From JBMYYE01 sp049609065 (lineage in GTDB: Bacteria; Pseudomonadota; Alphaproteobacteria; Rhodobacterales; Rhodobacteraceae): 9,330 bases of DNA. Location: positions 1 to 9,330 of the forward strand of contig JBMYYE010000096.1 in NCBI GenBank assembly GCA_049609065.1, in the 5' to 3' direction. The notes beneath the pieces were generated by a model. It worked only from the letters and a program-made list of their open reading frames with translations, ran no database searches and was not told where the DNA came from. Position numbers and translations under genes: made by a program. The first letter of the stretch is position 1; each line of letters opens with the position of its first letter. Of the stretch, positions 1 to 7,601 are shown piece after piece.

Positions 1-288
1 CATGATGATTTCGAATCCGTTATCATCGACATTCCTGAACTGGAAAACGCAGATGATATCGTGGGCAAAATCGAAACCTTGGCCCGGGAGCAAAACATCT
101 TGCGCGTCAAAGGCTATGCCAGCGTCAAAGGCAAACCGATGCGCCTTCTGGTTCAGGCCGTTTCCGCCCGCGTACGCACCCAGTTTGATCAGCCATGGGG
201 CGATCAACCCCGCCAAGGTCAGATGGTGGTGATTGCCGAACATCACGACATCAACGTGGACGCGATCAAAGCGGTTTTGTGTTCCTAA
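1..288 (+). CDS. cobW: CobW, C-terminal fragment (cobalamin-associated P-loop GTPase)
   Basis: The reading frame is open from the first base and ends at TAA 286-288, leaving 95 residues of the C-terminal end; the N-terminal GTPase domain (Walker A, CxCC metal motif) lies outside the window. The visible part starts HDDFESVIID and contains LRVKGYASV, GKPMRLLVQAVSARV and a QFDQPW stretch, the pattern of the CobW C-terminal domain that follows the His/Asp-rich linker. CobW proteins belong to the COG0523 family of G3E GTPases and are thought to deliver cobalt to the CobNST chelatase; that role is family knowledge, not visible here. The position directly upstream of cobN, with a 24-base gap, fits this. 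The true start cannot be determined. Another COG0523 member is conceivable from so short a piece, but the cobN neighbour makes CobW by far the best call. Confidence 0.9.
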   Translation, partial: HDDFESVIIDIPELENADDIVGKIETLAREQNILRVKGYASVKGKPMRLLVQAVSARVRTQFDQPWGDQPRQGQMVVIAEHHDINVDAIKAVLCS

Positions 289-297
289 ACGCCCCAT

Positions 298-303
298 AAA
301 AGG
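298..303 (+). promoter_or_regulatory. Ribosome-binding site of cobN in the cobW-cobN gap
   Basis: AAAAGG lies nine bases before the ATG at 313. The gap between cobW and cobN is only 24 bases and shows no promoter-like pair or hairpin, so cobN is probably read from the same message as cobW. The motif is a modest Shine-Dalgarno match and the call rests mainly on spacing. Confidence 0.5.
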
Positions 304-312
304 CCCCACATC

Positions 313-3300
313 ATGCATGTCATTTTCAGAGAACAGCACGGGTTGGACGATGACACCCCGTTTGACGTTGGGCAAAGCCCGGCCGATCTCGTTGTGCTGT
401 CCTTTTCTGATAGTGATCTTGGGGCCTTTAAAGCGGGCTGGAAACGCGCTGATGATTTGCCAAGCCTGCGTTTGGCCAACCTTGTTGCGCTAAAGCACCC
501 GCTTTCTGTTGATACCTATGTTGAAAATACGCTTTCAGGGGCGAAGGCAATTTTGATCCGCCTCATTGGTGGGCAGCAATATTGGTCCTACGGCATCGCG
601 CAGGTCCAAGATCTCGCGCGGCGCAACGGCATTGCCCTTGCGATTTTACCCGCCGATGGGCGTGAGGACCCCCGCCTTGATGCGCTGTCCACGCTGCCAA
701 AATCGACACTTCGCCAGCTCACGAAGCTCTGCGATCAAGGCGGGGCAGTGGCTGCGCATGCCGCACTTGCGCAGTTATCGATCGCAGCAGGACTTTATGC
801 AAAACCTGTGGCGGGTAAAAAATCCGTGCCGCAAATGGGGCTCTATGACCCAAATAACGGCATCATCGAAACCATCCCGACCGCAACGCGGCCACTTGTC
901 TATGTGAGCTTCTATCGAAGCTACCTCACCTCGGCCGATACGGACCCAATTGACAAAATAATCCACGCCTTACGGGCGGATGGATTTGACGCCTACGGGG
1001 TTTTTGCAAAATCCCTTAAATCCGATGGGGTCCTTCACTATCTTGAAACCTTATTTGATCAAAACGCGCCTGTGGCCATCGTCAACGCCACCGCCTTTTC
1101 CGCCAAAGGGAATACACAATCCACCTCCCCCTTTGATCACGCTGGCGTGCCTGTTTTCCAAGTTGCCCTTTCGACCGCGCGGCGCAAAGATTGGGCCGAT
1201 GCCGAACGCGGGCTATCGCCGGCCGATCTTGCCATGCATGTGGTTTTACCCGAAGTCGATGGCCGCCTATTTGCGGGCGTCGTAAGCTTCAAAACACCTG
1301 AACCCCGTGACCCGGACCTGCAATATAGCCGTTTTATCCACCAAGGGGATGAAGACCAAATCAATCGCCTCGTGTCAAAAATTCGTAGCTTTGTGACGCT
1401 TCGGACGGCTGAAAACAGCGCAAAAAAGCTCACGATAGTTTTGTCGACCTATCCCGGGAAATCCTACCAAATGGCCCATGCTGTGGGGCTTGATGCACTG
1501 GCATCGGCCCGTCATGTCGTCGCGCATTTGGCCAAAAACGGATATGCCTGCAGTAAGGACCTGGATCTCGAAACGGCGTTAAAAACGCCAACCTCCACAT
1601 GGCCCCTTGAGGCCTATGAGGCTGCATTATCCACATTGCCTCACCCCCTCCAAGAGGTTCTATTCGACGTCTGGGGCGCACCGTCGTCTGATCCCTCCCT
1701 CAGAGAGGGAAACTTTCATTTTCACAGCACAATAGCAGGCAATACCACCGTCGCGCTCCAACCAGAACGCGGGCCACGCAGCACGCGAGAAGACGACTAT
1801 CACGACACAGGCCGCGTGCCGTGTCATGCCTATGTGGCGTTTTATTTATGGCTCAAATCGCAACAGACAGACGCGCTCATCCATATGGGGGCCCATGGGA
1901 CGCTTGAATGGTTGCCAGGGAAATCCGTGGCACAATCAGGGGCATGCTGGCCAGAGGCGCTTTCGTCTGGGTTACCGATTTTCTATCCGTTTATTGTCAA
2001 TGATCCGGGCGAAGCCGCCCAAGCCAAACGCCGCGTGATGGCGACAACACTGGGCCATATGCCGCCGCCGCTTACGGCCACAGACACGCCAGAAAAATTG
2101 CTCCGTCTGGAACATTTACTGGATGAATATTCCACAGCAGACGGGCTCGATCCTGCGCGCCGCGACCGTTTGATCGACACAATCCGCGAAGAGGCCCAAG
2201 CATCCGGCGTGGAAAACGATTTGGGCCTAAGCGTCGATGCCTCTGCCGCCGAAGCAATCACGCGCATTGATGCATTTGTTTGTGACATCAAAGAAAGCCA
2301 GTTTGGCGATGGTTTACACATTTACGGCACGGGCGCGTGCGGGGATGCGGAACTCAGCGGGCTCCTTGATGCACTCGCGGGAAAATTCGTCGCAGCAGGG
2401 CCATCAGGTTCCCCCTTTCGCGGGCGCCTTGATGTCACCCCAACGGGCCGCAATTTGTTTGCCACAGATCCACGATCCGTGCCGACACGAGCAGGTCACG
2501 CCCAAGGCGTAAAAATCGCCGAAGAACTCATCCGCCGCCACCTCCAAGATGAAGGCGACTACCCGAATGGATTGGTCGTGGACCTCTGGGGATCCGCCAC
2601 CATGCGCACCGCAGGCGAAGAATTCGCCATGGCCATGCACCTTGCAGGTGTGAAACCCAAATGGGACGACGGGAGCGACCGCGTATCTGGCTTTGAAATT
2701 GAACCCCTCGCCGTTTTGGGACGTCCGCGCATTGACGTGACGCTCCGCGTGTCTGGGCTCTTTCGCGATGTGTTCCCTGGGCTTGCGTCCCTTTTTGAAC
2801 AAGCGTCCAAGGTTCTCTCTGAGCGTGATGAGGATCCCGCTGACAATCCGTATGTGCAAAAAGCCCCCCGTGTTTTTGGCCCAAAGCCGGGTCAATATGG
2901 TCTCGAAATGGGGGCGCATTTGGATGAGTATTCCGATGAGGCGCGGCACAAAGCAGGCGAAGCATGGCTTAAGGCTTCTGAATGGGCAATCAGCCAGACA
3001 GGCGACATCACCCAAGAACGCGCGGCCCTCGAAACGCGGGTAAAAGCCGCGGACAGCTTCGTTCATATTCAAGATTTGGCAGAAACGGACCTGTTGATCG
3101 CAGAAGATTATGCCAGCCACGAAGCGGGCTTTGCCGCTGCGGTCAAATCCTTGGGGCAAGAGGCGCCCGCGCTTTACCACATGGACAGCACCAAAATGGG
3201 CGCGCCCAAGGCCCGCAGCCTGCGCGAAGAAATCGCACGCGTGGTCCAAGCACGTGCCACGAACCCAAATTGGGCCAACGGCATGATGCGTCACGGCTAT

Positions 3301-3555
3301 CGCGGAGCCGCGGAAATCGCGGCAACGCTTGATCACATGGCCGCGTTTCAGCACCTTTCCGACAGCGTTGCGGCCCATCTTTTTGATCAATATTATGAGG
3401 CAACGCTTGGGCGTGAAGATGTTTTGAAGTTCCTCAAATCGGAAAACCCAGAGGCATTCCAAGCCATGCAAGACCGATTTCGGGCCCTGTGGGATGCGGG
3501 GCTCTGGCAGACACGACGCAATTCGATCATTGCCGATTTGGAGGCTCTCACATGA
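313..3555 (+). CDS. cobN: Cobaltochelatase large subunit CobN
   Basis: This encodes 1080 residues of the CobN/BchH large chelatase subunit family. CobN binds hydrogenobyrinic acid a,c-diamide and, with the AAA+ CobS and the CobT subunit, inserts cobalt with ATP hydrolysis in the cytoplasm. Visible evidence is near full-length family similarity: an N-terminal MHVIFREQHG and VVLSFSDSDLGAF stretch, and the family signature HMGAHGTLEWLPGK at residues 524-537, followed by a PFIVNDPGEAAQAKRR segment; the chain ends RRNSIIADLEALT. From memory, Pseudomonas denitrificans CobN is about 1275 residues, so this is a shorter version of the kind I associate with Rhodobacterales, and no frameshift or internal stop is seen. 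The ATG at 313 is chosen because the protein begins where relatives do and AAAAGG precedes it. The stop overlaps the cobG start by ATGA. CobS and CobT are not in the window. BchH, the magnesium chelatase homologue, is excluded by the cob context. Confidence 0.96.
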   Translation: MHVIFREQHGLDDDTPFDVGQSPADLVVLSFSDSDLGAFKAGWKRADDLPSLRLANLVALKHPLSVDTYVENTLSGAKAILIRLIGGQQYWSYGIAQVQDLARRNGIALAILPADGREDPRLDALSTLPKSTLRQLTKLCDQGGAVAAHAALAQLSIAAGLYAKPVAGKKSVPQMGLYDPNNGIIETIPTATRPLVYVSFYRSYLTSADTDPIDKIIHALRADGFDAYGVFAKSLKSDGVLHYLETLFDQNAPVAIVNATAFSAKGNTQSTSPFDHAGVPVFQVALSTARRKDWADAERGLSPADLAMHVVLPEVDGRLFAGVVSFKTPEPRDPDLQYSRFIHQGDEDQINRLVSKIRSFVTLRTAENSAKKLTIVLSTYPGKSYQMAHAVGLDALASARHVVAHLAKNGYACSKDLDLETALKTPTSTWPLEAYEAALSTLPHPLQEVLFDVWGAPSSDPSLREGNFHFHSTIAGNTTVALQPERGPRSTREDDYHDTGRVPCHAYVAFYLWLKSQQTDALIHMGAHGTLEWLPGKSVAQSGACWPEALSSGLPIFYPFIVNDPGEAAQAKRRVMATTLGHMPPPLTATDTPEKLLRLEHLLDEYSTADGLDPARRDRLIDTIREEAQASGVENDLGLSVDASAAEAITRIDAFVCDIKESQFGDGLHIYGTGACGDAELSGLLDALAGKFVAAGPSGSPFRGRLDVTPTGRNLFATDPRSVPTRAGHAQGVKIAEELIRRHLQDEGDYPNGLVVDLWGSATMRTAGEEFAMAMHLAGVKPKWDDGSDRVSGFEIEPLAVLGRPRIDVTLRVSGLFRDVFPGLASLFEQASKVLSERDEDPADNPYVQKAPRVFGPKPGQYGLEMGAHLDEYSDEARHKAGEAWLKASEWAISQTGDITQERAALETRVKAADSFVHIQDLAETDLLIAEDYASHEAGFAAAVKSLGQEAPALYHMDSTKMGAPKARSLREEIARVVQARATNPNWANGMMRHGYRGAAEIAATLDHMAAFQHLSDSVAAHLFDQYYEATLGREDVLKFLKSENPEAFQAMQDRFRALWDAGLWQTRRNSIIADLEALT

Positions 3556-4712
3556 CCTCAAAACCCAGTGATCCAATCATTCAAGGCTGGTGCCCGGGGG
3601 CGCTTCGACCGATGATGTCAGGTGATGGTCTCGTCGTGCGGGTGCGCCCTATTTTGGGGCAAATTTCATCTGAGGTTCTTCATGAAATTGCTGCCTTATC
3701 AGAGACCTACGGAAATGGCATTTTGGACGTCACGCGGCGGGCGAATTTGCAAATTCGCGGCGTATCTGAGGCCGATCACCCCGCGCTCATCACCGCGTTA
3801 CGTGGCCTTGGGCTTATTGATGACAACGTGGATATTGAAACCCGTCGCAACATCATTATCACCCCATTTCGCACCCCTGAGACCCGCAAAATCGCACACA
3901 GCCTCATGGCGCTTTTGCCGTCTTTGCCCGATCTTCCCGGCAAATTTGGCTTTGCCATTGATACGGGGAACGCGGCCGTTTTACAGGATGTCTCATGTGA
4001 TCTTCGGATTGAAAAATCGACTGAAGGGGATCTCATTTTGCGCCTTGATGGGGCCGGTTTTGGTATTCCGACAACGGATGACACAGTTGCCGAGCTGATC
4101 CTTCGGATCAGCCATTGGTTCATGGATCATGGTGTTGAAAATGGGCGCGGCCGCATGGCAAAGCTCCTGGCCAAAGACGTGGATATTCCGACCGAATTTC
4201 GAGGCACAATCGCGCCGCGCCGCGCACATGTCCCGCCAAAATCAGGCCCTATCGATGATGGTCTTCTTTTGGGCTGCACCTATGGGCAAATCACGTCTCA
4301 CGCCTTGAAAAACATCGCAGCCCTTGGGGTGGAAATCACCATGACCCCATGGCGTGGATTGTTCCTTGCGAGGCAAAGAACTACGCCTGATATCGACGGC
4401 ATCACCTTAGATCCCACAGATCCAAGGTTGCGCATCGCGGCCTGCCCGGGTGCCCCCAAATGCCCTCAAGGGCTTGGCGATCCGCGGGCGCTTGCGGATG
4501 TACTCGCGCCGTTCCTCCCTGCGGACCTTGACCTCCATATTTCGGGCTGTGCCAAAGGATGTGCCGCAACCCATGCCGTAGATGTCGCATTGACGGCGAC
4601 CTGCGATGGCTATGACATTATTTATAACGGGCTGGCGTCAGATGCGCCGACCCACACGGGCGTGTCTTTGGATGCACTCAAAGCCGCCCCTCAACGTTTC
4701 TTCGAAGGATGA
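3552..4712 (+). CDS. cobG: Precorrin-3B synthase CobG
   Basis: This encodes 386 residues related to sulfite/nitrite reductases. CobG uses oxygen to turn precorrin-3A into precorrin-3B, setting up ring contraction, and marks the aerobic pathway. The N-terminus has GWCPGALRPM (residues 12-21) and the ferredoxin-like half-domain motif DVTRRANLQIRG (59-70), then RRNIIITPF from residue 98. The 4Fe-4S ligands are visible as Cys298 and Cys304 (CPGAPKC) and Cys333 and Cys337 (CAKGC), the C-X5-C plus C-X3-C pattern of the siroheme reductase superfamily. Upstream in-frame ATG 3489 would add 21 residues buried in cobN; ATG 3552 is preferred because GGAGG (3540-3544) sits seven bases before it and it forms an ATGA overlap with the cobN stop. 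From memory the P. denitrificans protein is longer. Assimilatory sulfite or nitrite reductase is unlikely because of length and context. Confidence 0.95.
   Translation: MTSKPSDPIIQGWCPGALRPMMSGDGLVVRVRPILGQISSEVLHEIAALSETYGNGILDVTRRANLQIRGVSEADHPALITALRGLGLIDDNVDIETRRNIIITPFRTPETRKIAHSLMALLPSLPDLPGKFGFAIDTGNAAVLQDVSCDLRIEKSTEGDLILRLDGAGFGIPTTDDTVAELILRISHWFMDHGVENGRGRMAKLLAKDVDIPTEFRGTIAPRRAHVPPKSGPIDDGLLLGCTYGQITSHALKNIAALGVEITMTPWRGLFLARQRTTPDIDGITLDPTDPRLRIAACPGAPKCPQGLGDPRALADVLAPFLPADLDLHISGCAKGCAATHAVDVALTATCDGYDIIYNGLASDAPTHTGVSLDALKAAPQRFFEG
4704..4708 (+). promoter_or_regulatory. Ribosome-binding site deciding the cobH start
   Basis: GAAGG directly abuts an ATG at 4709 and lies six bases before a second in-frame ATG at 4715. 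Only the second spacing is normal for initiation, so 4715 is the better cobH start although 4709 would give an ATGA overlap with the cobG stop. Confidence 0.55.
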
Positions 4713-4714
4713 CC

Positions 4715-5350
4715 ATGACCGATTACCATACTTACGAAACCAACGGCCAAGCCATCTATGACGAAAGCTTCGCCACCATCCGCCGTGAGGCAAATCTCAC
4801 ACGATTTACCAAAGACGAAGAGGTCGTGGCCGTGCGCATGATCCACGCCGCTGGCATGGTCGGACTTGAAGAGCACGTTGTGTTTTCCGAAAACATGGCC
4901 AAAGCCGCGCGCGCAGCATTGGCGGCGGGCGCGCCGATTTTATGTGACGCTTACATGGTCTCAGAGGGTATCACCCGCCCACGATTGCCAGCAGGTAACG
5001 AAGTGATCTGCACCCTGCGTGATCCGCGTGTGCCAGACATGGCCAAAGACATGGGCAATACCCGCTCTGCGGCTGCGTTGGAGCTATGGCGCGATAAGCT
5101 AGACGGGGCTGTCGTGGCAATCGGCAATGCGCCAACCGCGCTTTTCCATCTGTTGAATATGCTCAAGGACCCCGCAACACCCCGCCCTGCCGCGATCATC
5201 GGCTGCCCTGTTGGGTTTGTGGGTGCGATGGAATCGAAAGACGCCTTGATGGAAGATCTCCCCGTGCCATCCATGATCGTAAAGGGTCGTTTGGGGGGCT
5301 CTGCGATCACCGTTGCTGCGGTCAATGCGCTCGCGAGCTGGAAAGAATAG
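4715..5350 (+). CDS. cobH: Precorrin-8X methylmutase CobH
   Basis: This encodes 211 residues, matching the roughly 210 of known CobH. The enzyme moves the methyl group from C11 to C12 of precorrin-8X, giving hydrogenobyrinic acid, without a cofactor. Visible hallmarks are the N-terminal GQAIYDESFATIRREA segment, the VRMIHAAG segment with His44, which matches the catalytic histidine (His43 in P. denitrificans), then a CDAYMVSEGI stretch, GNAPTALFHLL and a glycine-rich IIGCPVGFVGAMESK near the C-terminus. An alternative ATG at 4709 adds two residues (Met-Thr); 4715 is preferred on ribosome-binding-site spacing. The gene starts two bases after the cobG stop and its own stop directly abuts the cobI ATG. 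The anaerobic equivalent CbiC is homologous; CobH is chosen because CobG and CobN place it in the aerobic pathway. Confidence 0.96.
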   Translation: MTDYHTYETNGQAIYDESFATIRREANLTRFTKDEEVVAVRMIHAAGMVGLEEHVVFSENMAKAARAALAAGAPILCDAYMVSEGITRPRLPAGNEVICTLRDPRVPDMAKDMGNTRSAAALELWRDKLDGAVVAIGNAPTALFHLLNMLKDPATPRPAAIIGCPVGFVGAMESKDALMEDLPVPSMIVKGRLGGSAITVAAVNALASWKE

Positions 5351-6070
5351 ATGGGGCGGATTATCTGTGCAGGCCTTGGACCTGGTGACCCTGATTTGAT
5401 GAGCGTGCGCGCGGACCGCGCCGTACGCGGCGCCAAACACGTGGCCTATTTTCGCAAAAAAGGCCGCTTTGGCATGGCGCGGCGTATTGTTGATGGGATG
5501 TTGCGCGCGGATGCCACAGAATATCCAATGGAATACCCAGTCACGATTGAAATTCCGCTAAATGATCCTGCTTATAACGATCAGCTCGCACCGTTTTACG
5601 ATGATTGGGCGGATCGCCTCGCGGCAATCAGTATAGATCAAGATGTCGTTGTCCTTTGCGAAGGTGACCCGTTTTTCTACGGCTCTTTCATGCATCTTTA
5701 CACACGTCTGCGCGGCAAGGTGGAAATGGATATCATCCCCGCCATCACCGGCATGTCTGGATGCTGGACCGCGACAGGTGAGCCGATCACATGGGGCGAT
5801 GATGTGCTCACGGTTTTGCTTGGCACTTTGAGCGAAGATGACCTCACCACGCGGATGGAAAACACCGATGCGCTCGTTGTGATGAAGACCGGAAAAAATA
5901 TCCCGAAAATCACCCGCGCTCTTAAGCGCGCGGGCAAATTTGACGCGGCATGGCTCATCAAACGCGGGACAATGCCTGATCAAGAAATCCATAAGCTTTC
6001 CGAGATGGATGATGATGAAAACCCCTATTTCGCGATCATCATCGTACACGGAAATGGGAGACGCCCATGA
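5351..6070 (+). CDS. cobI: Precorrin-2 C20-methyltransferase CobI
   Basis: This encodes 239 residues of the class III SAM-dependent tetrapyrrole methyltransferase family, near the usual 240-245 for CobI. It transfers a methyl group to C20 of precorrin-2 to make precorrin-3A. The N-terminal GLGPGDPDL loop (residues 8-16) forms the first family motif, CEGDPFFYGS (103-112) is the second, and ITGMSG from residue 132 follows; the CEGDPFFYGS form is typical of CobI/CbiL among the cobalamin methyltransferases. The ATG directly follows the cobH TAG with no spacer; only a weak GGAAAGA at 5340-5346 precedes it, so initiation probably relies on ribosomes finishing cobH. The 3' end overlaps cobJ by ATGA. 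The anaerobic counterpart CbiL is excluded on context. Confidence 0.95.
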   Translation: MGRIICAGLGPGDPDLMSVRADRAVRGAKHVAYFRKKGRFGMARRIVDGMLRADATEYPMEYPVTIEIPLNDPAYNDQLAPFYDDWADRLAAISIDQDVVVLCEGDPFFYGSFMHLYTRLRGKVEMDIIPAITGMSGCWTATGEPITWGDDVLTVLLGTLSEDDLTTRMENTDALVVMKTGKNIPKITRALKRAGKFDAAWLIKRGTMPDQEIHKLSEMDDDENPYFAIIIVHGNGRRP

Positions 6071-6846
6071 CCTCCATCACCCAAAATGGTACGATCACCA
6101 TCGTAGGCCTTGGCCCTGGGCGTGAGAGCCTCATCACACCAGAAGCTCAAACCGCCATTGATGGCGCAACTGACATTGTCGGCTATATTCCCTATGTGAA
6201 ACGCATCGCGCCACGTGATGGATTGACCCTTCACGCAAGCGACAACCGCGTCGAAATCGACCGCTCGATCCATGCACTTGAAATGGCCCAAGATGGCCAT
6301 CATGTGGTTGTTGTGTCCTCAGGGGACCCCGGTGTTTTTGCGATGGCCAGCGCCGTTTTTGAAGCCCTCGAAGAGGGAATTGGCGACCATCCCGAATGGG
6401 CCAGAATTTCGATCACTGTTGTGCCGGGCATTACTGCAATGCTAGCCGCCGCTGCGGCCTGTGGCGCGCCTCTTGGCCATGATTTTTGTGCGATTAATTT
6501 ATCCGATAACCTCAAACCGTTTGAATTGGTTGAACACCGCTTGCGGCACGCGGCAAAAGGCGATTTTGCCATGGGATTTTACAACCCGAGATCAAAATCA
6601 CGTCCCCATCAATTTGCGCGTGTTTTGGAAATCTTGAAAGAGGAACTCACCCCAGATCACCTCATCATTTTTGCCCGCGCTGTGTCCACGCCAGAGCAAA
6701 AAATCAATGTGGTGAAGCTCAAAGATGCAACGCCAGACATGGCCGATATGCGCACGATGGTATTGGTCGGGAACTCAGGCACACACGTGATTGAAGGCAC
6801 AGACATCATCAATACGCCACGATCGCAAATGGGGTGGACAGCCTGA
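6067..6846 (+). CDS. cobJ: Precorrin-3B C17-methyltransferase CobJ
   Basis: This encodes 259 residues, close to the usual length of about 254. CobJ methylates C17 of precorrin-3B and drives ring contraction to precorrin-4. Family motifs are visible in order: IVGLGPG (residues 12-18), GYIPYVKRI, SSGDPGVFAMAS from residue 84, VPGITAM from 119, and FYNPRSKSR (171-179), the NPRSxSR segment being distinctive for CobJ/CbiH. GGGAG (6056-6060) lies six bases before the ATG, which overlaps the cobI stop by ATGA. The stop is five bases from the stop of the converging cobK. No fusion to a CbiG-like domain is present; a stand-alone CobE lies downstream instead. Confidence 0.96.
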   Translation: MTSITQNGTITIVGLGPGRESLITPEAQTAIDGATDIVGYIPYVKRIAPRDGLTLHASDNRVEIDRSIHALEMAQDGHHVVVVSSGDPGVFAMASAVFEALEEGIGDHPEWARISITVVPGITAMLAAAAACGAPLGHDFCAINLSDNLKPFELVEHRLRHAAKGDFAMGFYNPRSKSRPHQFARVLEILKEELTPDHLIIFARAVSTPEQKINVVKLKDATPDMADMRTMVLVGNSGTHVIEGTDIINTPRSQMGWTA

Positions 6847-6863
6847 TGACGTCAGTTGCGATC
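6821..6863. repeat. Inverted repeat across the cobJ/cobK convergent junction
   Basis: GATCGCAA at 6821-6828 and TTGCGATC at 6856-6863 are perfect reverse complements separated by 27 bases. The loop holds both stop codons (cobJ TGA 6844-6846, cobK TCA on the plus strand 6852-6854) and a smaller perfect palindrome, TGACGTCA, at 6847-6854. No T-run follows on either strand, so it is not a classic intrinsic terminator. The arms lie inside coding sequence and could be chance, but the placement across the junction is notable. Confidence 0.3.
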
Positions 6864-7601
6864 AAGCCAGTTCAAAACGGCCTCTGGGCTATGGAAAATC
6901 GGGCGCGGCCCGAGGCTTGGGCGCTGAATCAAGATCACCTCAATCCCAAGCGCACGCGCGGCCGTAAGTTTGGCTTCGGCCCCCGTGCCGCCCGCGTTTT
7001 TTGCAACGATTTTTGTGATGCGATGATCACGCAAAAGCGCCAAATCACCCGCAACGTCAAAAGGTCCCCGCGCCTTGATCACGCAAAAATTCGGCAGGTT
7101 AATTTCCTCGTCGGGGTCATCAACCAAGCGCAAAAGATACTGATGCTGGGGCGCGCATTGAAAGGCATTGATGTTTTGCTTGCCAATTGCGAGGAAAACA
7201 CGTTCTTGCCCCGCACCAAGCGCGGCCACCGCAGCAGCGTAATCCGCAACCTCAAGCCATTTATCTTCGGCGCGCGCAGACCACGCGGGCCGCTCCAAAA
7301 CCGCAAAATCAACGCCTGTTTCATTTGCAGCTGTTACGGCATTTTGGCTCATCTGCGCGGCAAATGGATGCGTCGCATCAACCAAATGTGTGATATGATG
7401 ATCCCGAATATAGCGCGCCAAGCCTGCCGCGCCGCCAAATCCGCCAATGCGCGTGGGCAAGGGCTGCGAAACGGGTTTATTGGTGCGCCCAGCATAGGAA
7501 AAAATAGCATTTTTCCCATTTACACTCATGACGCGGGCGAGCTTCGATGCTTCGCTTGTTCCACCCAAAATAAGGGTTTTTTGCATGTCTGACACGACCA
7601 T
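6852..7601 (-). CDS. cobK: Precorrin-6A reductase CobK
   Basis: This encodes 249 residues on the minus strand. CobK reduces precorrin-6A to precorrin-6Y with NADPH. Visible motifs, counted from the ATG at 7601, are LILGGTSEASKLAR (from residue 10), DATHPFAAQ (from 75), which is highly characteristic of CobK/CbiJ, and VAKNAGGTGAEAK (from 199), ending FHSPEAVLNWLDRN. Start choice: AAGGAGG lies four bases before ATG 7601 (product begins MVVSDMQKTL). A GTG at 7595 is ten bases from it, and the ATG at 7586, where homologues tend to begin, is 19 bases away and would give 244 residues. I favour 7601, though 7586 is possible. An open frame continues up to 7910 but is only the antisense of cobL. It is the only minus-strand gene here; no convincing promoter is seen upstream, and any promoter must lie within cobL. 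Confidence 0.94.
   Translation of the reverse strand: MVVSDMQKTLILGGTSEASKLARVMSVNGKNAIFSYAGRTNKPVSQPLPTRIGGFGGAAGLARYIRDHHITHLVDATHPFAAQMSQNAVTAANETGVDFAVLERPAWSARAEDKWLEVADYAAAVAALGAGQERVFLAIGKQNINAFQCAPQHQYLLRLVDDPDEEINLPNFCVIKARGPFDVAGDLALLRDHRITKIVAKNAGGTGAEAKLTAARALGIEVILIQRPSLGPRPIFHSPEAVLNWLDRN
7572..7576 (+). promoter_or_regulatory. Ribosome-binding site of cobL, inside antisense cobK
   Basis: AAGGG lies eight bases before the cobL ATG at 7585. It falls within the first codons of the oppositely oriented cobK, so both genes' start signals occupy the same stretch of DNA. It supports ATG 7585 over the upstream in-frame ATG at 7528. Confidence 0.55.

Noticed and set aside
289..312. A possible cobalamin riboswitch or promoter before cobN.
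   Set aside because: The gap is only 24 bases, far too short for a cobalamin riboswitch, and there is no -10/-35-like pair. Any riboswitch would be upstream of cobW, outside the window.
1696..1710. Hairpin TCCCTC-AGA-GAGGGA followed by a T-containing stretch, looking like a terminator.
   Set aside because: It is in the middle of cobN, the following bases AACTTTCATTTTC are not an uninterrupted T-run, and termination here would cut the gene. It is probably chance.
2404..3576. A 390-residue open frame on the minus strand opposite cobN.
   Set aside because: It lies wholly antisense to a well-supported cobN, shows no recognisable motif, and its composition is what the complementary strand of such a gene gives.
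6834..7592. A 252-residue plus-strand open frame covering almost all of antisense cobK, starting inside cobJ.
   Set aside because: It is the complement of cobK, which has clear family motifs. The translation is rich in Arg, Lys and Cys, has no domain pattern, and resembles a shadow frame.
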